Assembly (NCBI GenBank): GCA_017460225.1
Contig: JAFUBM010000013.1
Coordinates: 60,411-124,410, forward strand
Origin: Candidatus Saccharimonadota bacterium
GTDB taxonomy: Bacteria > Patescibacteriota > Saccharimonadia > Saccharimonadales > Saccharimonadaceae
Reading direction: 5' to 3'
Length of the DNA: 64,000 nucleotides
How positions within the stretch are numbered: position 1 is the stretch's first letter; each line of letters starts with the position of its first letter. The notes beneath the pieces were generated by a model. That model saw nothing but the letters and a program-made list of their open reading frames with translations. It did no database searches and was not told where the DNA came from. Shown one piece after another: positions 42,828-51,588 of this stretch. The position numbers and the translations under genes were made by a program.

Positions 42828-44003
42828 CTAAGTCAACTCAAATTTGTCGACGCCAAAGAGACGAGTATAGTCGCGATTCTCGGCGAGCTGGGTTAGCATT
42901 TTTGCGGCGAGGTCAGAGTGACCGAGGTGCTCGAAGATGTCGGCGGCGAGGTCAAAACGAGAGTTGTGACTCAACGCTAGCATTTCTAGCGGAGTGGTGG
43001 TTGAGCCCTCCTCTAGGAAGCCGTGGACAGAAAGCCGGCGGCGGTCGGTGTAACTTCCGAGGATGTCGCGGAGAGTTGCGGGGTAGCCATGGAAGCTGGC
43101 GATGATGGGGCGCTCAAAGGTAAAGTAATCATCGAAGGTTTTTTGGGCTAGGCGGGTCTGGGCGGTCCCGATGGCGCCGTAGGTCAGGGAGTTGATGCCG
43201 ACAAAACGCAACCTCGCCTCTGGCAACTCGCGTTTGACGAGCTCGCGCGCGCGAAGCATTTCTCGCGTGGCGAGGTCGCCGGCGGCGGTCAAGATAATCT
43301 CTGGGTTGTCGTCGCTCGCGAAGCCATAAATACTAGCTCCACCGTTGTCGAAGAGGAATTGGGCGTGGTAGCTGTCAATCCAACGAGGAGTCTCGTTTTT
43401 ATCAAATGTTGTAAGATTTACAACATTCTCAGAAGAGAGCATAAACTCAAAGGTCTTCTCTGCGGCCGCGTCGTCGACCGGGAAGAGACAGTTGACCCGA
43501 GCGCTGGGGACGGCGAGGAGAGCGGAAATCAGTGCCGGGGATTGATGAGAGAAGCCGTTGTGGTCCTGGCGCCAGCACATACTGGTAGAGAGGAGATTGA
43601 CCGCTGGTAGATTAGAGCGCCAAGGCGTCGCCTCGAGCTGTTTAAAAAACTTGAGCTGCTGGAGAATCTGCGGATAGACGATAGAGAAAAACGCTTCGTA
43701 GCTGCCCATCATCGCGGGCTCGCCGTTGCCGAGATGGCCGATCATGGCGGCAAAGAGGGCGTTCTCAGACAGAAGCTCAACAATGCGACCGTTTTCCGCC
43801 TCCGGGAGATCAAACTCTGCCCGCGGCAAATTCCAGGCGCGCTTTTCGACATCGTAAACTTCCGTGAAACGGTTGCTCGTGGTCTCGTCTGGCGAGAAGA
43901 AATAGAAGCGCGGGTCTTTCTCAAGCCGCTCACGGAGGAGGTGGCCAAAAGTCTTGGCGAGGTTGATAAGTTCGGTCCCTGGATGTTCGACGCGTTCGAT
44001 CAT
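42828..44003 (-). CDS. xfpC: Phosphoketolase, C-terminal (PYR and C) half as a separate subunit
   Basis: 391 residues covering the pyrimidine-binding and C-terminal domains of xylulose-5-P/fructose-6-P phosphoketolase. It shows FFSPDETTSNRFTEVYDV, the MGSYEAFFSIV region with NLLSTSMCWRQDHNGFSHQ, and the C-terminal DNRRLSVHG-like YTDRRRLSVHGFLEEGSTTTP. Start ATG overlaps the TGA of the N-half gene (ATGA) and has GGAAAGGGG upstream, so translation is coupled. Must associate with the N-half for TPP catalysis. A palindrome lies at 43405-43427 (encoding VVNLTT). The symbol is descriptive. Confidence 0.9.
   Translation of the reverse strand: MIERVEHPGTELINLAKTFGHLLRERLEKDPRFYFFSPDETTSNRFTEVYDVEKRAWNLPRAEFDLPEAENGRIVELLSENALFAAMIGHLGNGEPAMMGSYEAFFSIVYPQILQQLKFFKQLEATPWRSNLPAVNLLSTSMCWRQDHNGFSHQSPALISALLAVPSARVNCLFPVDDAAAEKTFEFMLSSENVVNLTTFDKNETPRWIDSYHAQFLFDNGGASIYGFASDDNPEIILTAAGDLATREMLRARELVKRELPEARLRFVGINSLTYGAIGTAQTRLAQKTFDDYFTFERPIIASFHGYPATLRDILGSYTDRRRLSVHGFLEEGSTTTPLEMLALSHNSRFDLAADIFEHLGHSDLAAKMLTQLAENRDYTRLFGVDKFELT
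43405..43427. repeat. Palindrome TGTTGTAA-GAT-TTACAACA inside phosphoketolase C gene
   Basis: Perfect 10-base arms (outer AA/TT added to the shared 8) around GAT. Confidence 0.87.
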
Positions 44004-44986
44004 AAGCTAAACCCCTTTCCTTCAGTATAAAGCTCAGAAAAACCGTAGGATACTAGCCAGTCTTCTAGCTGGCGGAGCTGAGTCTCGTCGCTGCCGGCAA
44101 GCGGCAGAGGGATTTGGTGCGAGAGGAAGTTGCCGCGGACTTTCTGGCCGGCGACTTCTTCCGGGCCGGTCTCGCCTTTTTCTGACTTGTAGATAATAAA
44201 CGGAGCGGGAAGCTCGCTAGCCTTCCCCAAAGCAATCTGCCACTTGGACGGATTATCGGTATCAACCACGATGGGCTCAAAGCCAAAACCGCGCAACATC
44301 TCCTTTTGCTCACGTTCGGACTTGCGCGAGAAGACGGTGGGGCCGGAAATCTTGTAGCCGTTGGCGTGGAGAATGGGCAGGACGCGGCCATTGCCGGACT
44401 CAGCGGAGCTGCTGAAAAGCTTAGTGAGGTTCAGGCTGGCGAGGGTAGTGCCAGTCTCAAACTCGCCGTCGCCGAGCAACACCGCCACGGTTTTTTCTGG
44501 ATGTCCGAGACTAGCGCCATAGGCCGCACCGAGCGCGTAGCCCAGCTCGCCACCCTCAACAATCACGCCAGGAGTCAGCGGGCTGGCGTGGCTCGGAAAG
44601 CCACCAGGGGCAGAGAAATTTTTGCAAAGGTATTCAATCCCGGCGAGGCTCAGCGAAGCCTTTGGGTCGACTTTGGCTAGCTCGCCGTCGAGGAAAAGAT
44701 TAGCGTTTAGGGCGGGGAAGCCATGCCCCGGGCCGAGAATAAACTGGAGATCTGTGCCGCCGCGAAAATCCCGGAAAAAATGCCGGAGATTCGCATACGC
44801 GACGTTGATACCATGACACGTCCCCCAATGCCCGAGAAGGCGAGGCTTGATGTCGGAAAATGCCAGCGGCTTCTCCAGAAGAAAATTAGACTGCAGAAAA
44901 AGCTGCGCCACGGTCAGATAATCGGCCGCTCGGACGCGCCGACGGAGACTTTCGACTTCTTCCCCTAAGATGCCCACGGTTTGCAT
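44000..44986 (-). CDS. xfpN: Phosphoketolase, N-terminal (TPP-binding) half as a separate subunit
   Basis: 328 residues. XFP N-terminal domain: DYLTVAQLFLQSNFLL, LLGHWGTCHGINVAYANL, LGPGHGFPALNANLFLDG, EGGELGYALGAAYGA, and the TPP motif LLGDGEFETGTT ... N. Ends after the IPLPLAGSDETQLRQLEDWL linker, exactly where single-chain enzymes continue into the second half. Product route: acetyl phosphate plus a triose or tetrose phosphate. TAAAAT (44998-44993) six bases before the ATG. Symbol descriptive. Confidence 0.9.
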   Translation of the reverse strand: MQTVGILGEEVESLRRRVRAADYLTVAQLFLQSNFLLEKPLAFSDIKPRLLGHWGTCHGINVAYANLRHFFRDFRGGTDLQFILGPGHGFPALNANLFLDGELAKVDPKASLSLAGIEYLCKNFSAPGGFPSHASPLTPGVIVEGGELGYALGAAYGASLGHPEKTVAVLLGDGEFETGTTLASLNLTKLFSSSAESGNGRVLPILHANGYKISGPTVFSRKSEREQKEMLRGFGFEPIVVDTDNPSKWQIALGKASELPAPFIIYKSEKGETGPEEVAGQKVRGNFLSHQIPLPLAGSDETQLRQLEDWLVSYGFSELYTEGKGFSL

Positions 44987-45078
44987 AAGTCTATTTTAAC
45001 ACAAGAGGAATACTTTTCCAACCTCCCCCAAAAGACGCTTCACTTGCTTTTTTATCTGAGATGTGGTGTAATAGGGGT

Positions 45079-45789
45079 ATGGCTTTATTTATTTTGATTA
45101 TATTAATCGGCGTGTTTGCCGAAACAAGTTATTTGGCCCTAAAAAGTTGGCGCGGGACGCGAAGAGCTAGCGGACGACGCAAAGTCTATGTCGATACGAG
45201 TGCGCTGATGGACGGGCGGATTCTAACGATAGCTAAGACTGGGTTCCTAGCAGACGATTTTATTATTCCCCGCTCGGTCATCCGCGAGATGCAGCTCCTA
45301 GCCGACGGCAAAGACAGCGAAAAACGGACTCGAGCGCGAGCGGGAATGGACGTAGCAAACGAGCTGGAGAGAGTAGTGTATTTTGACACGGAGATTTTGG
45401 ACGACTCAGAATATGGACGCGAGCTAGTTGATGAGCGGCTGCTGAAGCTAGCCAAGGCCAACCGCGGGATGCTCCTAACCTGTGACTATAACCTAGAAAA
45501 AGTAGCCAAGACGGAAAATATAGAAGTCCTAAACATCAATGACTTGGCGCTAGCGCTGGCCAATAATTTCCGGGTCGGAGACAAGTTCCACATCAAGGTA
45601 CTGGAAAAGGGCTCAAACCCGAAGCAGGGCGTGGGGCATCTGCCGGACGGGACGATGGTGGTAATCGACAATGGCGAAAAACTGATTGGCAAAGAAGTAG
45701 AAGTGGAGTTTGTACGCTTCTTGCAGACGAGCGCCGGAAGAATGGTGTTTAGTCGTCTATCGAAGGCTCAGAATCGTCAGAAGAAGTAG
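45079..45789 (+). CDS. PIN-TRAM domain protein (YacL-like)
   Basis: 236 residues. N-terminal membrane helix (about 2-20), a PIN nuclease domain (KVYVDTSALMDGRI with acidic metal ligands, later LLTCDYNLEKVA) and a C-terminal TRAM RNA-binding domain (KGSNPKQGVGHLPDGTMVVIDN). Probably a membrane-associated RNase. The ATG at 45079 is supported by TGTAAT (45067-45072) six bases upstream. The 3' end overlaps the convergent PBP gene by 41 bases. Confidence 0.88.
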   Translation: MALFILIILIGVFAETSYLALKSWRGTRRASGRRKVYVDTSALMDGRILTIAKTGFLADDFIIPRSVIREMQLLADGKDSEKRTRARAGMDVANELERVVYFDTEILDDSEYGRELVDERLLKLAKANRGMLLTCDYNLEKVAKTENIEVLNINDLALALANNFRVGDKFHIKVLEKGSNPKQGVGHLPDGTMVVIDNGEKLIGKEVEVEFVRFLQTSAGRMVFSRLSKAQNRQKK

Positions 45790-48523
45790 GCGAGACGGGG
45801 ATAGCTAACGTACGGGAGGCGACGGAGACGCCAAGCGTGTCTCTAACGGTGACAGTGATGGTCTGTTCGTTGCCCTTGACGGTATAAGCGTTGAAGGAGG
45901 CTCTAGAGATAGTGCCGTTGATGGTCTCGCCGGTACCGGTGGTGAGGGTATAGGCGCCGCCGAGGATGGACGAGCCGGTCACGGTGACTTGAATATGGCC
46001 GTTGATGTTGGCGATGGAGACGGAAGGCGGAGTGTAGGTACAATCGTCGGCGGTCTCGCGGTCGTAACCGTCGGGGATGTTCCAGACCTCGCTGTTGGTC
46101 ATAGGATCGATGGACTTGGTGACTTCGACGGACTCGACTTGGTCGGCGGGGGTACAGGTGGAAGCGAGGAGATGGTTGTAACGGTTGAACTGGAGAGTCT
46201 CTTTGGAGACGCCAGAGGTCTTTTCGTTGTACCAGGACGGCCAGATGTCGGTCTTGCCGTTGACGGTGAGGGTCTGGATGCCGGCGGGCTTGGACGGCTC
46301 GCTACCGGAAGACCACTTGCCGTTGCCGGCGTAGACGTCTTTGTGGACAGACTCCATGTAGTTGTTGATGACGCGGCGGACGACGGTGTTGGACGAAGAG
46401 GTGAGGCCGCGGCCGTCGTGGTTGCCGTTCCAGACGATAGTAGCGATAGCGGTAGAGTAGGAGACCATGAGAGAATCCTTGGCGACGCTGGCGTTGGAAG
46501 TGGTGGTGGTACCGGTCTTAGAGGCAGTCCAGACACCCGGGACGACGAAACCAAAGGAGGTGGACTGAGAACCAAAGTTGAGCTGGCGGGCGGTAGAATC
46601 GGAGAGGATGCTAGAAATCATATAGGCAACTTGTTCGTCGACGACGCGCTCACCGGCGGTATCAGACCAAGCCTCAAGGACGTCACCGGCGGAGTTCTCA
46701 ACCTTGAGGACATAAGTAATGTCCTTATAGGAGCCGCCACGGGCGAGGGAGGCGTAAGCGTTGGCGTGCTCCACCAAGCGGACGTTACAGCCAGAACCGA
46801 TGGCGATGGAGAGACCGGCGGATTCTTCTGTGCCGGAGCAGTAGGAGACATCGCCGAGCTTATGGGCAACTTCTAGGGAGTTTTGGACACCGTTGATATA
46901 CAGAGCCTTAACGGCGCCGATGTTGAGCGAGCTAGCGAGGCTCTGGCGGATGGTGATGTTGCCAAAGAACTTACCAGCGGCGTTGGAGAGCGAACAGGCG
47001 CCAGCGGTGCCACGGCAATAGATAGAGTCGATGTTTTCATCCTTCAGGATGGTGCCGGGGCCAAAGTTTTGGCCGGAGCGTTGCATAAAGAGCGGAGTGT
47101 AGTCAAGAATGGGCTTGATAGTAGAGCCAGGCTCAAGAAGAGAGTTGGCGGCGTTGTAGGTGCCGTACTCGGCGTTGGTAAAGTCGATGGAACCGACCAT
47201 GGCGATGACCTGGGAGGTCTCGACATCTAGCGAGACGAGGGCGATGTTGTCGGAATTGTTGGTATACATCAGCGCTTCGCCAGCGGCAACGGCGGCTTCT
47301 GCGACTTCTTGGGCGTGGTAGTCGAGAGTAGTGGTAATAGTGAAACCACCAGAACGCATGGTAGAGTAGCCGTATTTTTCTTCGAGCTGGGACTTAACCT
47401 CAAGGACAAAGTGTGGCGCAAGAATGCCCTCGTACTGGGATGCTTCGGGGCGGACGGTGTCGAGAATGGCGACTTCTTTGGCTTCCTCGGCTTCTTCGGC
47501 GGTAATGTAGCCGAGCTCGGCCATACGGTCGAGGACGCGGTGTTGACGCTCAATCAGCATTTCGTGGCCGTAGCTGTTGTAAGGGTTGAGCACGGCGGGG
47601 TTGTTGGGGATGCCGGCGAGAAGAGCGGACTCGGCGAGGGTGAGGTCCTTGGCGGACTTACCGAAATAAGTCTGGGCGGCGGACTCAATACCGTTGCGGC
47701 GGCCGCCATAAGGCGACTCGTTTAAGTACATAGTCAAAATCTGTTCCTTGTCGTACATCTTCTCGAGCTCAACGGCAAGAATCAACTCCTTGATCTTACG
47801 CGCGATACCACCACGGTTTTCTGAGGCGGCCTCGTCGGCGAAGTAGAGCTGCTTAATCAACTGCTGAGTTAAGGTGGATCCGCCCTGGACGGACTGATGA
47901 GTAGCGGTCATCACGACGGCGCGCATCAAACCGGTAAAGTCGACGCCGGGGTGATTGTAGAAGTTCTTGTCCTCGATAGCGATGGTGGCCTGGCGGACGT
48001 AATCGGAGATTTCGTCGCCCTCAACTACGAGACGGTAGTTCTCTGTACCGGTATCTTCCCAGAGGACGACACCGTTGCGGTCTAGGTAACGGTTGACTGT
48101 CTCGGAGATGGAGATGTTGGAAAGTTTGACGTCGGCCACGTCCTTTTTGAAATAAAGGAAGAGCGCACCAACAAAAATCACGCCGAGCAAGAAACAGGCG
48201 AGACAGAAACGAAAGAAGGTCTTCAACCCACGGAGGGAGAACCAGTAGCGAAAGACGCGCTTAGGGGAAAGATGGGCAAAAAAGCGTAAGATGGGCTGCT
48301 TGGGTAGAGTAGCAAGGTCTTCTGCGCGGCGGCGGGCTTCGCGGTCGCGGCGAAGCTTGCGCTTGTAGCGGCGACGCTCAAAAAAGCCCATGGACTTCAA
48401 ATCTCGCTTAAGAGCCTTTTTGGACTCGACCTTCCGAAGCTTCTTCTTAGCTCTCAATTCTTTTTTCTCAGTAGCCGACTTCTTGACTTTGGCCGGCTTT
48501 TTCTTCTTTTCAACTTTAGCCAT
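45749..48523 (-). CDS. Class A penicillin-binding protein (PBP1A-like)
   Basis: Peptidoglycan glycosyltransferase/transpeptidase, 924 residues. Very basic cytoplasmic N-terminus of about 100 residues (K/R-rich, coiled), one membrane helix (about 108-130), GT51 domain (AIEDKNFYNHPGVDF, GGSTLTQQLIKQLYF, ESPYGGRRNGIESAAQTYFGK). Transpeptidase domain: SxxK in LLEPGSTIKPILDY, SSLN, KTGTTT. The C-terminal tail (about 800-924) has Ig-like beta sequence and a disulfide-capable Cys pair. The long basic start is unusual. TATAAT (48535-48530) six bases before the ATG. Confidence 0.93.
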   Translation of the reverse strand: MAKVEKKKKPAKVKKSATEKKELRAKKKLRKVESKKALKRDLKSMGFFERRRYKRKLRRDREARRRAEDLATLPKQPILRFFAHLSPKRVFRYWFSLRGLKTFFRFCLACFLLGVIFVGALFLYFKKDVADVKLSNISISETVNRYLDRNGVVLWEDTGTENYRLVVEGDEISDYVRQATIAIEDKNFYNHPGVDFTGLMRAVVMTATHQSVQGGSTLTQQLIKQLYFADEAASENRGGIARKIKELILAVELEKMYDKEQILTMYLNESPYGGRRNGIESAAQTYFGKSAKDLTLAESALLAGIPNNPAVLNPYNSYGHEMLIERQHRVLDRMAELGYITAEEAEEAKEVAILDTVRPEASQYEGILAPHFVLEVKSQLEEKYGYSTMRSGGFTITTTLDYHAQEVAEAAVAAGEALMYTNNSDNIALVSLDVETSQVIAMVGSIDFTNAEYGTYNAANSLLEPGSTIKPILDYTPLFMQRSGQNFGPGTILKDENIDSIYCRGTAGACSLSNAAGKFFGNITIRQSLASSLNIGAVKALYINGVQNSLEVAHKLGDVSYCSGTEESAGLSIAIGSGCNVRLVEHANAYASLARGGSYKDITYVLKVENSAGDVLEAWSDTAGERVVDEQVAYMISSILSDSTARQLNFGSQSTSFGFVVPGVWTASKTGTTTTSNASVAKDSLMVSYSTAIATIVWNGNHDGRGLTSSSNTVVRRVINNYMESVHKDVYAGNGKWSSGSEPSKPAGIQTLTVNGKTDIWPSWYNEKTSGVSKETLQFNRYNHLLASTCTPADQVESVEVTKSIDPMTNSEVWNIPDGYDRETADDCTYTPPSVSIANINGHIQVTVTGSSILGGAYTLTTGTGETINGTISRASFNAYTVKGNEQTITVTVRDTLGVSVASRTLAIPVSPTSSDDSEPSIDD

Positions 48524-48530
48524 AAGACTA

Positions 48531-48977
48531 TTATATCACAAGTTTGACGCGCACCATAGCCGGACGTAGAACTTCGCCTTGATAGAGATAGCCGGGACGA
48601 AGGGTCGCGCCAATCACTTCCCTTTCGCCATCGCCCTCGGTCATAACGGCTTCGTGGAACTCGGGGTTGAACTCGGCACCGGGAGTGGTATCGATCTTTT
48701 TAAGGTCGAGAGAGGCGAGAGTTTTCTCAAAATTTTTTGCGAGAGGCTGGAGCTCGGGGTAAGTAGCGAGGGCACGATCGAGGTCATCCAGGAGAGGGAG
48801 GAACTTCAAAATAGTGGCGTGAGCGGTGAGGGTCTTGACGTTTTCGCGGTCTTTTTCGACATTTTTGCGAAAGTTCTCAAAATCCGCACGAGTGCGCTGG
48901 AGATCGGCGGTTAGCTCGGCAATTTTGGCGTCGCGAGGGTCTGGCTTTGGGGTGGCAGTTTTGGGTGATTCTTTCAT
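48531..48977 (-). CDS. grpE: Nucleotide exchange factor GrpE
   Basis: Co-chaperone of DnaK. 148 residues. Coiled coil (AELTADLQRTRADFENFRKN), then LKFLPLLDDLDRALAT, and the beta-wing with FNPEFHEAVM and GYLYQGEVLRPAMVRV. Follows hrcA by nine bases and has a GGAGGAATT ribosome site. hrcA-grpE is the conserved heat-shock operon; dnaK and dnaJ are not in this window. Confidence 0.95.
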   Translation of the reverse strand: MKESPKTATPKPDPRDAKIAELTADLQRTRADFENFRKNVEKDRENVKTLTAHATILKFLPLLDDLDRALATYPELQPLAKNFEKTLASLDLKKIDTTPGAEFNPEFHEAVMTEGDGEREVIGATLRPGYLYQGEVLRPAMVRVKLVI

Positions 48978-48986
48978 AATTCCTCC

Positions 48987-49733
48987 TTAAAATGAACTTT
49001 CAAGCATCTCGCCAGCGTGGCGGACGAGAGTCATAACCTTTTGGTAGTTTTGGCGCGTGGGACCGAGGACACCGATATAGCTGTTGTCGGAAAACGGCGA
49101 GCGAAACTTAGAGATAATCAGCGAGACTTCGGAGGATTTGCCGATGGGGTTTTCCTTGCCGATGAAGATGTTGAGTGGCTCACCAGGGGCGGCTTCTTGT
49201 AGCCAGGGCTCGAGATTGTCGAGAAGCTTGGCTACGGCGTGGACGCGAGAAAGGTCGACAAACTCCGGCTGAGTCAAAAGGCGGGAGATGCCGGCGAGGT
49301 AAAGCTGGTTGCCAATGGTGCCGAGTCCGAGATTACCGGTAAGCTCAACGAGGGAGTTGACTGCGGTCTTGATGGTGGCTTCGGCGGAAGCTTGGGAGGA
49401 GACGCGGACTTCTAGGACATGGGCGGAGCGAGTGTACGGCGCGTCGTAGGCGCCGGAGTCGAGATGTGGGACGGCAGTAGCGGGACCCTCAGACTCCTCG
49501 ACGAGAGAGTTGACATAATAACGGTAGCCGGCGTCGGTAGGGATGCGGCCGGCGGAAGTATGAGGCTGAGCAATCAAGCCAAGCGACTCGAGCTTGGACA
49601 TCTCGGCACGGATAGTGGCGGAAGAGACGTCAAAAAGCTTAGCTAAGGTGACACTCCCGACAGGACTGGCGAGCTCGGCGTATTGTTCGATAATGGCGAA
49701 GAGGATCTCTCGCTGGCGCTCAGTTAGGTTCAT
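48987..49733 (-). CDS. hrcA: Heat-inducible transcription repressor HrcA
   Basis: 248 residues, shorter than the usual 340. Winged-helix N-terminus ([22 protein letters not shown], then [35 protein letters not shown]). The central dimerisation region is reduced, and the C-terminus retains [21 protein letters not shown]. Binds the CIRCE element just upstream, so the operon is autoregulated. TATAAT (49746-49741) seven bases before the ATG. Confidence 0.93.
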   Translation of the reverse strand: MNLTERQREILFAIIEQYAELASPVGSVTLAKLFDVSSATIRAEMSKLESLGLIAQPHTSAGRIPTDAGYRYYVNSLVEESEGPATAVPHLDSGAYDAPYTRSAHVLEVRVSSQASAEATIKTAVNSLVELTGNLGLGTIGNQLYLAGISRLLTQPEFVDLSRVHAVAKLLDNLEPWLQEAAPGEPLNIFIGKENPIGKSSEVSLIISKFRSPFSDNSYIGVLGPTRQNYQKVMTLVRHAGEMLESSF

Positions 49734-49751
49734 GCCCTATATTATAGTCGT

Positions 49752-49778
49752 TTAGCAGTCGAGAGTCAAGAGTGCTAG
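49752..49778. promoter_or_regulatory. CIRCE operator for HrcA
   Basis: TTAGCAGTC-N9-GAGTGCTAG, matching the canonical TTAGCACTC-N9-GAGTGCTAA at 16 of 18 arm positions, located just upstream of the hrcA -10. Confidence 0.92.
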
Positions 49779-49805
49779 GAAATCGCGGATTTAACTTGCT
49801 TATGC

Positions 49806-49833
49806 TTGCAAAATATGTTATTTTTGCTATAAT
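49806..49833 (+). promoter_or_regulatory. Promoter of the secreted Cys/Pro-rich protein
   Basis: TTGCAA (49806-49811), 16 bases, TATAAT (49828-49833), followed by a leader of about 52 bases with AGGAGGA before the ATG. It lies beside CIRCE, so some heat-shock influence is possible. Confidence 0.7.
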
Positions 49834-49892
49834 TTAGGACGATTAGTGGGAGTCATCAACCCAAGAAACTTAAAAATTAGGAGGAATATATC

Positions 49893-50876
49893 ATGAAGAA
49901 GGTCTTGTCTATTATCCTGGTCCTGGTACTGATGATGTCTTTGTCGGTGGTGGCGTTTGCGGACGGCGAAGGATTTGCCGTGACAAAACACCCGACCTCG
50001 GAGACGGTCAGCGCAGGAAGCAAAGTCCTGTTTGTTTCCTACCCCAATGCCGCTGTGTACGACCAGTACTGGTACTTTGAGGATGGAGCCGGACAGGTCA
50101 TTCCAGCAGAGAATCTGCCAAACTACTACGCCGGCGTGCGAGTTGAGTTTGACGGGACGAAGCTGCGCCTGCTCAACGTAGCAGAAGAGATGAACGGAAT
50201 CAGCGTCTATGCGGTGTTTGTCCGCGAAGGTGTGGAAATCCGCTCGAACTACGCAAACCTTTATGTGACCCCTGGTACTCGGTGTGCCGAAACGGCAAGT
50301 CCCTGCGCGGAGACCGCAACAGTGTCTTGCTTAATTGCAATCTCCAAACAGCCGGTCGACGAGACGAAGCTGAATTACAGACGGTCTGAGACCTACTTTA
50401 GCGTGGGCGGTAGTAATATTGCGCGCGTGGAATGGTTCTGCAAGATTGGTAAAACTGGTACAGAAATGTCTGTGGCGGAAGCCATCTCAGAATACGGCGT
50501 GAGCGCCGAGGGCTACGACACCTGTAAGCTGATTCTCTACAGCAACAGCGCTGGCTGGGAAGGCATCGACGGATGGATGTGGCGCGCGAAGCTCTATGAC
50601 TGCAACGGCAACTATACCTACTCAAAATGGGTAACAACCATGGTGGGATGGTGTGGTGAGCCGGAGCCGCCGTGCCAGCCGTGCACGCCCTGCATACCTT
50701 GTGTGCCGGTCTGCCAGCAGCCTTGCCAGCCGATTTGTCAGCCAGTTTACCAGCCGACTTGTGGCTATGGCGGCTGGGGCTACCTTGAGACCACCTACGA
50801 CAGCACTACTACGACCCATACGGAAACTGATACAACTATCACTCAGCACGGTTTTGGCGTGCAGCCGTGGTATTGA
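49893..50876 (+). CDS. Secreted Cys/Pro-rich protein with Sec signal peptide, function unknown
   Basis: 327 residues. Signal peptide MKKVLSIILVLVLMMSLSVVAFA with probable cleavage at AFA-DG. Residues about 27-125 look Ig-like (FAVTKHPTSETVSAGSKVLF), with a second domain at 130-245. A short tail of CxPC and CQP repeats (about 250-292; ten or more Cys) precedes a Thr-rich end. The AGGAGGA ribosome site with a full leader, the Firmicutes-style signal peptide and the smoother codon choice differ from neighbours, suggesting transfer from a Gram-positive donor or host. No close family recognised. The DsbA-like protein of the window could oxidise it. Confidence 0.75.
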   Translation: MKKVLSIILVLVLMMSLSVVAFADGEGFAVTKHPTSETVSAGSKVLFVSYPNAAVYDQYWYFEDGAGQVIPAENLPNYYAGVRVEFDGTKLRLLNVAEEMNGISVYAVFVREGVEIRSNYANLYVTPGTRCAETASPCAETATVSCLIAISKQPVDETKLNYRRSETYFSVGGSNIARVEWFCKIGKTGTEMSVAEAISEYGVSAEGYDTCKLILYSNSAGWEGIDGWMWRAKLYDCNGNYTYSKWVTTMVGWCGEPEPPCQPCTPCIPCVPVCQQPCQPICQPVYQPTCGYGGWGYLETTYDSTTTTHTETDTTITQHGFGVQPWY

Positions 50877-50904
50877 TTCCCCCTAATCACTCCTTTTTCC
50901 CCCT

Positions 50905-50929
50905 GGCCCCGAAACGCGGGGCCTTTTTT
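50905..50929 (+). terminator. Terminator of the secreted protein gene
   Basis: Stem GGCCCCG-N5-CGGGGCC followed by TTTTTT. The T run ends seven bases before the -10 of the next gene. Confidence 0.9.
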
Positions 50930-50949
50930 ATGTGGTACAATATAAATAT

Positions 50950-51588
50950 ATGGAAGCGAGTTTTGAGCAAAAAATACAACAAATAAAGACCTGGCTCGGC
51001 ACGGGCAGTATCAACATCTTTGGGTTGCCGATGTCGGGAAAAGATACGGTGGGGGTGCGTTTGGCGGAAGCAATCGGCGGGAAGTTTTTGTCGTCTGGGC
51101 TGATTATCCGCGCGATGGAAGCGATGGAAAACAAAAACTTGACCGGGAACGGAGAGTTGATTGATACAAATGTGTTTTATGATTGGGTGCTGCCGTATTT
51201 TGATCGAGAAGATTTGAAGCCGTATCCGCTGGTACTGTCGTCGATTGGACGGTGGAGCGGAGAGGAAGACACGGTGATGGATCGAGCTAAGACGGCGGGG
51301 CACGAAATCAAAGCGGCGATAGTGTTGAATGTGTCGGAAGCGGACGTGATGAACCGGTGGGAGACGGCGCAGACGACGCAAGACCGCGGCGCGCGGCTGG
51401 ACGATGAGAAGCCGGAGGTGTTCCAAAAACGGATTGAGGAGTTTAGAGAAAAAACACGACCGGTGCTGCTAAAATACCATCAGCTGGGGCTGCTAGTGGA
51501 AGTAGCGGCAGACGCGGAGCGAGATGTGGTGTTTATGAACCTGGTGGAACAGCTTTGGAAGTTTAGTCTCGCTTCAACATCACAGTAA
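50950..51588 (+). CDS. Adenylate-kinase-like nucleoside monophosphate kinase
   Basis: 212 residues. P-loop INIFGLPMSGKDTVG (GLPMSGKD instead of GxPGxGKG), then GGKFLSSGLIIRAM, LDDEKPEVFQKRIEEFREKTRPVL, where adenylate kinases have RxDDxxE-type lid/arginine residues. It resembles NMP kinases but lacks the normal zinc lid. Substrate uncertain. The ATG at 50950 follows TACAAT (50936-50941) by eight bases. The 3' end overlaps lepA by 26 bases (convergent). Confidence 0.78.
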   Translation: MEASFEQKIQQIKTWLGTGSINIFGLPMSGKDTVGVRLAEAIGGKFLSSGLIIRAMEAMENKNLTGNGELIDTNVFYDWVLPYFDREDLKPYPLVLSSIGRWSGEEDTVMDRAKTAGHEIKAAIVLNVSEADVMNRWETAQTTQDRGARLDDEKPEVFQKRIEEFREKTRPVLLKYHQLGLLVEVAADAERDVVFMNLVEQLWKFSLASTSQ

